Assembly: GCA_945911015.1 (NCBI GenBank)
Contig: CAMDZW010000005.1
Span: forward strand, 20,832-84,831
Direction: 5' to 3'
From: an uncultured Propionibacteriaceae bacterium
GTDB taxonomy: Bacteria > Actinomycetota > Actinomycetes > Propionibacteriales > Propionibacteriaceae
DNA: 64,000 bases
Shown here: positions 8,895-16,837 of the stretch, one piece after another
How positions within the stretch are numbered: the first letter of the stretch is position 1
How the letters are laid out: every line of letters starts with the position of its first letter
Notes under the pieces: generated by a model
What the model was told of the DNA's origin: nothing
The model's input: the letters and a program-made list of their open reading frames with translations, nothing else
The model's database searches: none
Made by a program: the position numbers and the translations under genes

Positions 8895-10385
8895 TCAGCA
8901 GTCCTCGTCGGGGCCTGCGCGGCTGTCGCGGCAGTCCTGGGCAAATCCTCGTAGCTCATTGACCGTGGCCCGGGCGTCGTCGAGGCTCTTGCTCACGATC
9001 TTGTCGACCACCTGTTTGCGGCGGTAGGCGGGCAGGTCGTCGAGCGGGATGTCGTCGGCCACTTCGATCACGCGGGAGAGGGGGAGGCCGAGGACGTTCT
9101 GTGGCAGGCCCTGGTAGATCGCCACCTTCTCATCGGAGACACCGACGTAGTACTGGGTGCTGCCCCAAGCCACGGCCGCCGTCGACGCTCCGGCCAGGAC
9201 GACCAGGCTGATCAGGACGATGATCAGTGGGCGGAGCCATCGCAGTCGTGGTTCCGGGCCGATCGCATAGCGCAGGTCTTCCTCGTCGTCCTCCATCGGC
9301 TCGGGGGCCTCGGGGCGTACGGGGGCGTCGGGGTCGGCGGCGTCGGGCTCGTCATCGCCCAGGTCGATCGAACGGGGTGCGATCTCGGGGATCTCGACCG
9401 TGGTCACCGCACCGACCCTGGCCGGCTCGTGCGGGGGATCCGGCTCGGTGTCGGTGACCTCGGCCAGGATGACGGTGATATTGTCGAGACCCCCGGCCTC
9501 GAGAGCGGCCTCGATCAGGGACTCGCAGCCCTCGTCGAGGGATTCGCTGAGGGCACGGGTGCGGATGCCCTCGTCGTCGACGAAACCGCACAACCCGTCG
9601 GAGCACACCACCAACCGGTCCCCCTTGCGCAGTTCCACCAGGCTGGTGTCGGGCACATTGGTCGGGTGGCCGTTGAGGACCTTGAGCAACAGGCTGCGAT
9701 GTGGATGGACCGCAGCCTCCTCCTCGCTCAGGTTGCCCTCGTCGATCAGGGACTGCACCCAGGAGTGGTCATGGGTCAACGGCTCGATCTCCTCATCGCG
9801 GATGAGGTAGATCCGGGAGTCGCCGATGTGGCACACGCCGAAGCGGTGGCCGTCGAACAGTCCCCCCGAGACGGTGGTCCCCATGCCTTCGAGCGAGTGG
9901 TCGTCGGCCACCAGGTCGGCAAGTCTGTTGTTGGCCCGACGCACGATGTCGCTCAGCTCGTCGAGCATCGCCGCGCCGGACACCGGCTGGTCCGGATCGG
10001 TCGGGTCACCTTCGAGGGCCGTGGTCACCGCGACCGTCGAGGCGAGGTCACCGGCTGCCGCGCCGCCCATGCCGTCGGCCACGAGCAGCATGGTCGGGCT
10101 GGCATAACCGGAATCCTGGTTGTTCTTGCGGATCCGGCCCACGTCGCTGGCGATCCGGTAGTCGAGATGGAGCCGTGGATCCGCTTCGGCCGGGTCGTTC
10201 TCCGGCCGGGCTTCGTCAGGGGCGGTGTCCGCGGGTTCGGTCTCCTCGGGCTCGGTCTCGTCGGGCTCGGTCTCGTCAGGCTCCGTGTCCGGTTCGGCCT
10301 TGTCAGGCTCGTCGGCCAGGTCGAACAGCGTGTCCTGCAGATCCGGATCCGCCGTGGTCGGGGAGGTGGGGGTGTTCGGTGGCAT
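8895..10385 (-). CDS. pstP: PP2C-type serine/threonine phosphatase PstP with acidic N-terminal repeat
   Basis: A 496-residue metal-dependent phosphatase that reverses PknB signalling. The PP2C domain (about 72-310) contains RKNNQDSGYA, VADGMGGAAAGDLAS, GDSRIYLIRD and VCSDGLCGFV with the metal-binding Asp residues. One membrane helix (about 380-405) leads to a small extracellular tail. Unlike the short N-termini usual in PstP, about 70 residues precede the domain, including an acidic low-complexity run built from TEPDE/TEPEE-like units. The start is supported by TGATG overlap with the fhaB stop. Confidence 0.95.
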   Translation of the reverse strand: MPPNTPTSPTTADPDLQDTLFDLADEPDKAEPDTEPDETEPDETEPEETEPADTAPDEARPENDPAEADPRLHLDYRIASDVGRIRKNNQDSGYASPTMLLVADGMGGAAAGDLASTVAVTTALEGDPTDPDQPVSGAAMLDELSDIVRRANNRLADLVADDHSLEGMGTTVSGGLFDGHRFGVCHIGDSRIYLIRDEEIEPLTHDHSWVQSLIDEGNLSEEEAAVHPHRSLLLKVLNGHPTNVPDTSLVELRKGDRLVVCSDGLCGFVDDEGIRTRALSESLDEGCESLIEAALEAGGLDNITVILAEVTDTEPDPPHEPARVGAVTTVEIPEIAPRSIDLGDDEPDAADPDAPVRPEAPEPMEDDEEDLRYAIGPEPRLRWLRPLIIVLISLVVLAGASTAAVAWGSTQYYVGVSDEKVAIYQGLPQNVLGLPLSRVIEVADDIPLDDLPAYRRKQVVDKIVSKSLDDARATVNELRGFAQDCRDSRAGPDEDC

Positions 10386-10864
10386 CAGACCTCCAGCCTC
10401 ATCACCGTACGACCGATTCTCACGGTGTCCTCGAGACCGATCGTGGTGGGCTGGGTGATCCGCTGACCATTGACGTAGGTGCCGTTGGTGGAGCCGAGGT
10501 CCTCGATGTAGAAACCGGAGTCACCGGCATTGACGCGGGCGTGACGGGTCGAGACGTAGTCGTCCTCGAGGATCAGCTGGCAGTCAGCGGACCGGCCGAT
10601 CTGGACCGTGCCGCCAGCGAGATCGGCCGAGGTCCCGGCCAACTCGCCATTGGTGATCGTGAACGTACGGGGAGTGCCCCGGTCCCTGCGTCGGATCCTG
10701 GTGTTCGTCCTGGGCGCCTCGCCGAGTTCGGTGGGGGGTGCGGTGCCAGCTGGGACCGTGCGGCCGAACATGTCACCACGGATCACCGAGGCCACCGCGA
10801 GGATGAAGATCCACAACAGCGCCAGGAACAGGACCTTGATGAGCATGACGGCGATCTCGGACAT
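10385..10864 (-). CDS. fhaB: membrane-anchored FHA-domain protein FhaB (FipA-like)
   Basis: A 159-residue protein with an N-terminal membrane helix (about 5-28), a linker, and a C-terminal FHA domain (about 80-150) showing the phosphothreonine-binding motifs IGRSADCQL, STRHARVN and LGSTNGTYVNG. In mycobacteria this protein recruits phosphorylated division proteins. It begins 3 bp after the fhaA stop, and its TGA overlaps the pstP ATG. Confidence 0.95.
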   Translation of the reverse strand: MSEIAVMLIKVLFLALLWIFILAVASVIRGDMFGRTVPAGTAPPTELGEAPRTNTRIRRRDRGTPRTFTITNGELAGTSADLAGGTVQIGRSADCQLILEDDYVSTRHARVNAGDSGFYIEDLGSTNGTYVNGQRITQPTTIGLEDTVRIGRTVMRLEV

Positions 10865-10867
10865 GGC

Positions 10868-11569
10868 TCACCCACCCTGTGGGGCATGGACCAGCATCCT
10901 GGTCGACCCGATCTCGATCCGAGTGCCGTCACTGACATCGGCCTCACGAACCCGTTCTCCGTCGACGACGATGCCGTTGGTGGAGCCGAGGTCGACGATC
11001 CGGATCTGACCGCCGTCGTGGACCTGGAACTCGGCGTGACGCCGGGAGATGCCGGGGTCGTTGATCCGCAGGTCGGCATCCGAACCGCGGCCGATGGTGA
11101 AGCCGGGCGGCTTCAACGGATGGCGCATCCCATTGACCTCGACCACCAGACGGGCCGCTTTGATCAGTGCCGTGTCGGCCGGGCTGTCGGTGGCCACGCC
11201 AGCGACGGCCGAGGAGTCCACGGTGAAGCGTCCGGTTGGCAGTGACCGGTCGACCTCGAGGGTGATGCTGATCGGCCCGTTGAAGATGTAACCGCGCTCC
11301 TTGGCGTGGTCGGTCAACTCCGGGATGATCTCGGCGTTCAACGTCTTGCCGTACGGGGTGAGTCGGTCGTAGTCGTGCTGGGAGAGTGTCACCACGAAAT
11401 CATTGGGGACCAGCCGGCGCTTGCGCGACATCAGCTTGGCCTCGGCATCGAGCTCGCGGAGCAGTCGCGCGGCGATCTCGACGGGCTGCACATCCCCCTT
11501 GAAAGCGCGCGCGAAGACACCGTGTACCGCTCCTTCGAGTTTCTTCTCGAAGCGATCCAGACGTCCCAT
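10868..11569 (-). CDS. fhaA: FHA-domain protein FhaA (DUF3662 plus FHA)
   Basis: 233 residues starting MGRLDRFEKKLEG, the standard start of the DUF3662 domain (about 1-115), with a C-terminal FHA domain (about 150-230; IGRGSDADL, SRRHAEF, LGSTNGIVVDG). FhaA binds phosphorylated MviN/pseudokinase partners to regulate peptidoglycan precursor flipping. An in-frame extension to 11650 exists, but GGAGGT ends 6 nt before the ATG at 11569 and fixes the start. The intervening disordered linker is much shorter than in mycobacterial FhaA (over 500 residues). First gene of the operon. Confidence 0.93.
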   Translation of the reverse strand: MGRLDRFEKKLEGAVHGVFARAFKGDVQPVEIAARLLRELDAEAKLMSRKRRLVPNDFVVTLSQHDYDRLTPYGKTLNAEIIPELTDHAKERGYIFNGPISITLEVDRSLPTGRFTVDSSAVAGVATDSPADTALIKAARLVVEVNGMRHPLKPPGFTIGRGSDADLRINDPGISRRHAEFQVHDGGQIRIVDLGSTNGIVVDGERVREADVSDGTRIEIGSTRMLVHAPQGG

Positions 11570-11600
11570 TCCCGCACCTCCCGGCGATGATCCGCCCCCG

Positions 11601-11606
11601 ATACTA
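11601..11606 (-). promoter_or_regulatory. candidate -10 element of the fhaA division operon
   Basis: On the minus strand TAGTAT (TANNNT type) lies 31 nt upstream of the fhaA ATG, which would give a roughly 25-nt leader containing the GGAGGT site. No convincing -35 is visible. Confidence 0.35.
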
Positions 11607-11679
11607 TGCGGCGGCGCCGCTCGGGACACTCCGCAACGCCTCGCGGACACCTCAGTTGGTCGGCTCGGACGGCGTTGCG

Positions 11680-11752
11680 TACCAATTCTGCCGCTGTGTG
11701 GCGAGATAACCGCTGTGCGGGGCTGTCGAGGCTGTGGGCGGCAGAATTGGTA
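11680..11752. repeat. 15-bp perfect inverted repeat with 43-bp loop
   Basis: TACCAATTCTGCCGC at 11680-11694 is exactly complementary to 11738-11752. It lies in the 220-bp space between fhaA (minus, diverging left) and the AraC gene's 3' end (minus). There is no U-tract, so it is not a classical terminator. The loop holds a smaller CCGC/GCGG pairing. A similarly built 15-bp repeat is at 63524-63584. Confidence 0.7.
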
Positions 11753-11789
11753 TGAAAACGGTCGATGACCTTGTGGAGCCAGTGCCGGA

Positions 11790-12533
11790 TCACTCGCCGC
11801 GCACCTGCCGCGGTGAACGGCCGGTCTCCTGACGGCAGGCCTTGTTGAGGGTCTGCAGGTCGTGGAATCCGGTGGCTGCGGCGACCGCTGCGATCGACAT
11901 CGAGGTGTTCTGCAGCAGATGCACCGCCCGGCTCACGCGCCGATGGCGCAGGTGGGCCACGACCGTACGGCCGGTGTGGCTGCGCACCAAGCGGGTCAGA
12001 TGGGTGTGGGACAGGCCCACCGCTGCGGCGATCTGTGGCACGGTCACCGGTTCGTCGAGATGGGTCTCGATCCATTGGATGGCCCGGGCGACGTGTGCGG
12101 TTGCCTCGGTCGGCTCCGGACGCTCGGCGGTGATCCGTTGCAGGGCGAGCCACAGCTCGGCGCGGGTCCGCTCCGGTCGGAGGGTGGCGTGGGCCACCGC
12201 GCTGCTGAAGTGTTCGGTCAGTGTGGTCTGGTCATGTCCCGGAGGCAGCACGAGCGGCTCCACGGTGCCGGTGTCAGCGGCCCTCAGGTGGGCGTAATGG
12301 TGAGTACTCGGCCCCCGGTAGCGGTACTCGGTCACTGCCCGCGGTGGAATCAGCGACACCGAACCAGGTCGGATCTGATGCGCGGTCCCGTCGATGACCA
12401 GTTCGGCGGCATAGCCGTACAGGTGCACCGCCCACAGCTCGGGCAGCCAGTAGCGATCCTGCGAGCGTCCCACGCCGTGGGTGGCGACGCCACAGTTCAC
12501 CACCACGGGCGGGCTGGACAGGTCGATCGGCAT
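11790..12533 (-). CDS. AraC-family transcriptional regulator
   Basis: A 247-residue regulator. The N-terminal half is a cupin-like sensor (PGSVSLIPPRAVTEYRYRG). The C-terminal double helix-turn-helix domain (about 145-245) includes VPQIAAAVGLSHTHLTRLV and the second helix pair with TGFHDLQTLNKACRQETGRSPRQ. It is divergent from the PhyH dioxygenase with only 72 bp between starts, so it probably controls that gene and itself. The ligand is unknown. Confidence 0.9.
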   Translation of the reverse strand: MPIDLSSPPVVVNCGVATHGVGRSQDRYWLPELWAVHLYGYAAELVIDGTAHQIRPGSVSLIPPRAVTEYRYRGPSTHHYAHLRAADTGTVEPLVLPPGHDQTTLTEHFSSAVAHATLRPERTRAELWLALQRITAERPEPTEATAHVARAIQWIETHLDEPVTVPQIAAAVGLSHTHLTRLVRSHTGRTVVAHLRHRRVSRAVHLLQNTSMSIAAVAAATGFHDLQTLNKACRQETGRSPRQVRGE

Positions 12534-12591
12534 GGTGAAATTGAACCAGCAGATGGTCGATGGAGACTACGGATGTGTGGGCCGGTCTCAC

Positions 12592-12607
12592 TATGGTCAT
12601 TGACCAT
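12592..12607. promoter_or_regulatory. perfect palindrome overlapping the dioxygenase start, with embedded -10-like element
   Basis: ATGGTCATTGACCAT (12593-12607) is a perfect 7-1-7 palindrome that ends inside the ATG at 12606. TATGGT at 12592-12597 resembles a -10 hexamer 8 nt before the start codon, and no Shine-Dalgarno sequence is visible, so a leaderless mRNA with an operator over its first bases is plausible. Confidence 0.45.
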
Positions 12608-13481
12608 GAGTACACTCGTGGAGCGCAAACATCTGCTGACGTCGGTGGAAATGGCGCAGTTCGTGGCTCGGGGAGTCATCATCCTCAACGGTGCCGTCCC
12701 CGATGAAGTGAACGCGCAGGCCGTCGAGGTCTTCGACGCCGGTCTGTCCGGACATCCGTACGGCACCGCCTTCGACACCGCCTATCCTCGCGGATCCTTC
12801 GTCCGGGAGTTGTTGGACGTGCCAGCGGTCGCCGGTGCGGTGCAGAGCCTGGTCGGCCCGGAGCCGAGGATCGACCACCAGGCGGTCCATGTCCGTCCTC
12901 CGCGCGGCGGCACGGCGCAGAACATGCATGCCGATGCGGTCATTGACACCCGTGCCGAGGGATTTGATGTCCAGCTCATGTACTACCCCAAGGAGGTCAC
13001 CCTCGAACAGGGCGGCACCTTGAGTGTGCCCGGTACGCATCTGCGACGGGTCAACGAGTCCCAGATCGGTCGCTATCAGAACCTCGCCGGTCAGACCCGA
13101 TTGGTCTGCCCGGCCGGCACCGTCGCCTTCGTCCATCACGGCATCTGGCACGGCGGTCGGCGCAATGACTCCGACGTGGCGCGTTACATGTTCAAGATCC
13201 GGTTCAATCCGACCGTGCGCCAGATCCGGCTGTGGAACACCGACGACATCGACGCCCCCGAGGTCATGCAGGCCCTGCACGAACGGCAGGACTGGATGCC
13301 GTACGCGGAGAGCCGACTGGAGCTGATCAACCGAGCGAAGCTGTGGCGCTTCCTCACCGCTGACCCACTGTTCGACATCGACTACTACCTCAGCCGCGAG
13401 GCGATGCGCCCGAGCGTGATCGCGCCCGGGGCCTCCGACCCACGCCTGGGCATGGCTGGGGTCGGGGACGGCTGGAACTGA
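12606..13481 (+). CDS. phytanoyl-CoA dioxygenase (PhyH)-family Fe(II)/2-oxoglutarate oxygenase
   Basis: 291 residues with the PhyH double-stranded beta-helix. The metal triad is visible as HAD in NMHADAV and the distal His in HHGIWHGG, and an Arg in DVARYMFKIRFNP can bind 2-oxoglutarate. Family members hydroxylate or demethylate small molecules; the substrate here is unknown. I chose ATG 12606 because the protein then starts with plausible family sequence and the longer frame runs back through the divergent promoter. It is followed after 30 bp by a small gene with its own ribosome site, probably the same transcript. Confidence 0.88.
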   Translation: MSTLVERKHLLTSVEMAQFVARGVIILNGAVPDEVNAQAVEVFDAGLSGHPYGTAFDTAYPRGSFVRELLDVPAVAGAVQSLVGPEPRIDHQAVHVRPPRGGTAQNMHADAVIDTRAEGFDVQLMYYPKEVTLEQGGTLSVPGTHLRRVNESQIGRYQNLAGQTRLVCPAGTVAFVHHGIWHGGRRNDSDVARYMFKIRFNPTVRQIRLWNTDDIDAPEVMQALHERQDWMPYAESRLELINRAKLWRFLTADPLFDIDYYLSREAMRPSVIAPGASDPRLGMAGVGDGWN

Positions 13482-13511
13482 CCACACACCACAGGACATG
13501 AGGAGAAACCG

Positions 13512-13871
13512 ATGAGCATGATGATGGAAGAATCGCCGACCGGCGTGGGGCCCGATGTGGTCAGCCCGCAGGAGTCCTTCGCCCAGCCGCTGGCCGAGCC
13601 GGATCTGCGCCAGCAGGTGTTGGTGCTGCAGCTGAGTGGATCGGGTCTGGACAGCGCCGTGGTCGGCTGGTCCCGCTATGACGGTACGGGTCGCTCGCAC
13701 CCCACGATGGGCGACTCCGACGACCCCCCGTACGAGACAGGGGTGGCAGCACTGCAGGACGGGTGGCGTCTGCTGCAGGCGGCCCAACTGGTCCCGCCAC
13801 TGCCCGGTCACGAGCACGATGTGTCGTACTTGCCCAACGAGTTCTGGCTCACCCGCCTGGTCCGGATCTGA
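13512..13871 (+). CDS. small protein of unknown function downstream of PhyH gene
   Basis: 119 residues, preceded by AGGAG about 8 nt before the ATG. I do not recognise a family. The sequence has a Met-rich start, an acidic disordered first third, then a tryptophan- and proline-containing region (VVGWSRYDGTG, DDPPYETGVAALQDGWRLLQ) and a hydrophobic end. It has no signal peptide or membrane helix. Spacing behind the dioxygenase suggests a functional partner, for example a subunit that binds the substrate or enzyme. Confidence 0.7.
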   Translation: MSMMMEESPTGVGPDVVSPQESFAQPLAEPDLRQQVLVLQLSGSGLDSAVVGWSRYDGTGRSHPTMGDSDDPPYETGVAALQDGWRLLQAAQLVPPLPGHEHDVSYLPNEFWLTRLVRI

Positions 13872-13909
13872 GGCGCACAGCGGGCCCGGATCCGCCGTGG
13901 TGGGTCAGT

Positions 13910-13940
13910 TTGTGTTCACCCGGCGGTGTCGTGTTATCGT
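13910..13940 (+). promoter_or_regulatory. candidate promoter of tRNA-Leu
   Basis: TTGTGT (13910-13915) and TATCGT (13935-13940), 19-bp spacer, about 39 nt upstream of the tRNA. Moderate matches only. Confidence 0.35.
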
Positions 13941-13978
13941 TCTCTCCGGCTCGCAGGGATGCGGGACTAACTGTGCAA

Positions 13979-14062
<84 letters not shown>

Positions 14063-14070
14063 CAGGATGA

Positions 14071-14096
14071 GGGGCTCCCGGTCGGGGGCCCCTTTT
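14071..14096 (+). terminator. rho-independent terminator of tRNA-Leu
   Basis: A 9-bp stem (GGGGCTCCC / GGGGGCCCC with one G-T pair), a 4-nt loop and TTTT, starting 9 nt after the tRNA. Confidence 0.85.
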
Positions 14097-14113
14097 GTTC
14101 GTAGGGGGCAGGG

Positions 14114-15187
14114 ATGGGCAAGGGATCGAGGTCGGCGCCGACCCAGACCGACATTGCCAAACTGGCCAAGGTCTCGCAGTGGGCGGTCTCGGTCACCCTC
14201 AATGATCGGCCCGAGGCGCAACGGGTGCCCGAGGCGACCCGGCAGCGGATCCTCACCATCGCCGACGAGCTCGGCTACGTGCCGAACGCCGCAGCGCGCA
14301 ACCTCCGCGTCGGCCGGAACAATCTGATCGGTCTGTTGGTCTACCAGAAGCGGTTGACCCTCACCGATGGGTCACCGAACCTGGCCTATCTGCGCGGCGT
14401 GGAGCGAGCCGCAGCGGCACACAAGTTCGACATCGTGTTGTTCACCTCGTCGTTGGCGAACCCGCGTCTCGAGTCGGATCGGGCCTCGACCCGTCGCAGC
14501 CAGAACAATCGACTCCACCTGGCCGACGGCACCATCGTCTTCGGCGTCGAGTCCGACCTGGACGAACTCGACCGGCTGAGCGACGAGGGCTATCGCTTCG
14601 TCTATCTCGGACCCCGGGCTGACCGGCGTGGTCGCCCGCTTGCCGCGGTGTGCCCTGACTACGCCACCGGTGTCGGGTCGGTCGTCGCGGCGCTCGCCGA
14701 GCGGGGTCACCGCCACCTCGGATTCGTTGCCTCCCATCCGCTGGACGGGGCCGCCGATCCCCAGTCGGGGCGTCGTCGCGTGTTCCACGAGCAACTCGCA
14801 GCCCATGGCCTGCCGGGCGGGGTCGAGATTGCCGTCGACGATCTCGACCGTGACTGGCTCAGCTCCCAGCTCGAGAACGGGCTCAGCGGACTCGTAGTCA
14901 CCGACGAACCCGCGCTGGTCCCGCTCCGCGCCATTGCCCGAGCCGAAGGGATCGACATTCCCGCCCAACTCTCGGTGGGCATCCTGGAGCAGGTGCCCGG
15001 AGGTCCTCGGCCAGGTGTGAACTGGGCGTACACGCCGATCCCGCGGGAACGCATCGGGGAACGGGCGATTGAGATGCTGATCGAACTGCTCGATGGGCCT
15101 TGGCCCAAGCCGGCTGATCTGCCCGCCGAGTGGATCCCGTGCGACCCACTGATCGGCGACACCATCGTGGCGGCGCCCGGCTGGTGA
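14114..15187 (+). CDS. LacI-family transcriptional regulator
   Basis: 357 residues. The N-terminal helix-turn-helix reads TQTDIAKLAKVSQWAVSVTL, followed by the hinge helix region YVPNAAARNLRVGRN and a periplasmic-binding-protein-like effector domain. LacI regulators usually repress sugar uptake or catabolic genes, but no such gene adjoins it; the next gene (phosphate permease) is convergent. The start ATG is preceded by a GGGGGCAGGG purine run. The regulator lies 18 bp behind the tRNA terminator and so is transcribed separately. Target and inducer are unknown. Confidence 0.92.
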   Translation: MGKGSRSAPTQTDIAKLAKVSQWAVSVTLNDRPEAQRVPEATRQRILTIADELGYVPNAAARNLRVGRNNLIGLLVYQKRLTLTDGSPNLAYLRGVERAAAAHKFDIVLFTSSLANPRLESDRASTRRSQNNRLHLADGTIVFGVESDLDELDRLSDEGYRFVYLGPRADRRGRPLAAVCPDYATGVGSVVAALAERGHRHLGFVASHPLDGAADPQSGRRRVFHEQLAAHGLPGGVEIAVDDLDRDWLSSQLENGLSGLVVTDEPALVPLRAIARAEGIDIPAQLSVGILEQVPGGPRPGVNWAYTPIPRERIGERAIEMLIELLDGPWPKPADLPAEWIPCDPLIGDTIVAAPGW

Positions 15188-15225
15188 CTTGGTGCCACTC
15201 TCAGTCGAGTGGGGCCCCCGTACGA

Positions 15226-16731
15226 TCAGAAGATCAGTCTCAGCAGCAGGACTCCGCCGGCGCCGATGGCCGCCGAGGCGGGCAGGGTGACCAGCCAGGC
15301 CAGACCGATCGGGCGCATCAACTTCCAATTGGCCGACCGGTTCACCATGCCGACGCCGAGCACGGCGCCGATCAGGATGTGGGTGCTCGACACCGGCAGA
15401 CCAAAGATCGATGCCGCCATCACCATTGCGGCGGCGGCGAGTTCGGCGGCAAAGCCCGATGACGGATGCATCGAGGTCAGGCCGTGCCCGACCGTGCGGA
15501 TCACATTGCGGCCGACGAACCACAGACCTGCCACCAGCGCGATGCCCAGGGCAATCAGGGCTTCGGTCGGCACTGGCGCGGTCTCGTTGATCGCGCCGGT
15601 CTTCAACACATCCAGGACCGCGGCGAAGGGCCCGATCGCATTGGAGATGTCGTTGCTGCCGTGGCTGAAGGCGAAGGCCGAGGCGGTGAAGACCTGCATC
15701 CAGCTGAACAGAGTGAAGGTCGCCTTGGACAATTTGCGATGCTGCTGTGACTTGGCCAAGGTGAAGATCGCCATCCAGGCGGCCACCGCCGCGACGACGA
15801 TGACGACGATGTTGTCAGTCAGGCTGAGTCCCAGCTCCAGGTTCTTCAAGCCCTTGAACAGCAGCATGCTCGCGATGATCACGGTCGCACCGGCACCGAT
15901 CAACGGAACCCAGGTCACCAGGCGGCGGCGGGCATGGGCCTTGTCGGCCTCACCGATCGCGGTGTTGGAGTAGGCGCCGCGCTGCAGTTCGCTGATCCGG
16001 CTGCCGCCGCCGGTCTCCTCCTCCTCTTCGTCGTCATCGATGGTCAGCTTGGTGATCGACTTGTTCTTGTACGCCAACAGGTGACGCTTGATGAAGCCGA
16101 ACAGCAGGTACGAGGCGACGCCGCCGAGCAAAGGGGAGAGGACCCAGGAGGTGGCGATCTGACCGATCTGCCCCCACTGGATCAGTTCCAGACCGCCGAC
16201 GCCGGTGACCAGCCCCGAAGTGATGGCCGCCCCGACGATGCCGCCGATCACCGAGTGGGTGGTCGAGACCGGTAGACCCATTTTGGTGGCGATCAGCAGC
16301 CAGGCCCCGGCGCCGAGCAGGGCTGACATCATGATGTAGACCAGTTCGAGCGGCTCGAACGAGGAATGACTCAGATCAAGAATCCCGCCGCGGACCGTGT
16401 CGGTGACTGCACCGCCGGCCAGGATGGCACCGGCGACCTCGAAGACGGCAGCCACGACGAGCGCCTGCTTCATGGTGAGCGTGCCGGCCCCCACACTCGT
16501 GCCGAAGGAGTTGGCGACGTCGTTGCCGCCGATGTTGAAGGCCATGAACAGGCCGAAGGCCAAGGCGGTGATCAGGATCACCGGGCTGGCATCGGCTCCG
16601 ACATAACCGATTGACCAGACGATGAAACCGACGGTGCCGAGCACCATCAGGGTGCCGAAACTGAGATGCCAGTTGCGGTCGGGGCCGAGAAACTGTTTGG
16701 CCGGCGGGGTCTCCTGTTGCTCAACCGACAT
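15226..16731 (-). CDS. pit: PiT-family inorganic phosphate transporter
   Basis: A 501-residue polytopic permease with both halves of the PiT signature: AFNIGGNDVANSFGTSVGAG near the N-terminus and FSHGSNDISNAIGPFAA in the second half. About ten hydrophobic segments are visible, with a central cytoplasmic loop containing an acidic run (DDDEEEEE). The family imports metal-phosphate with protons. No phoU/DUF47 chaperone gene adjoins it. Convergent with the LacI gene. Confidence 0.93.
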   Translation of the reverse strand: MSVEQQETPPAKQFLGPDRNWHLSFGTLMVLGTVGFIVWSIGYVGADASPVILITALAFGLFMAFNIGGNDVANSFGTSVGAGTLTMKQALVVAAVFEVAGAILAGGAVTDTVRGGILDLSHSSFEPLELVYIMMSALLGAGAWLLIATKMGLPVSTTHSVIGGIVGAAITSGLVTGVGGLELIQWGQIGQIATSWVLSPLLGGVASYLLFGFIKRHLLAYKNKSITKLTIDDDEEEEETGGGSRISELQRGAYSNTAIGEADKAHARRRLVTWVPLIGAGATVIIASMLLFKGLKNLELGLSLTDNIVVIVVAAVAAWMAIFTLAKSQQHRKLSKATFTLFSWMQVFTASAFAFSHGSNDISNAIGPFAAVLDVLKTGAINETAPVPTEALIALGIALVAGLWFVGRNVIRTVGHGLTSMHPSSGFAAELAAAAMVMAASIFGLPVSSTHILIGAVLGVGMVNRSANWKLMRPIGLAWLVTLPASAAIGAGGVLLLRLIF

Positions 16732-16837
16732 CGAGGTGACCTTCCGATGTCGTGGGGTGTTCGCCTGCGGGGGTTATGAACCTCACGGGCCGATCTTCTC
16801 ACGCAGTGACCGGCCCGTGTCCAACCGCTGTCTCGGG

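Noticed and set aside
12597..13817. 406-residue minus-strand open frame
   Set aside because: Antisense of the PhyH gene and the small gene behind it; no family motifs.
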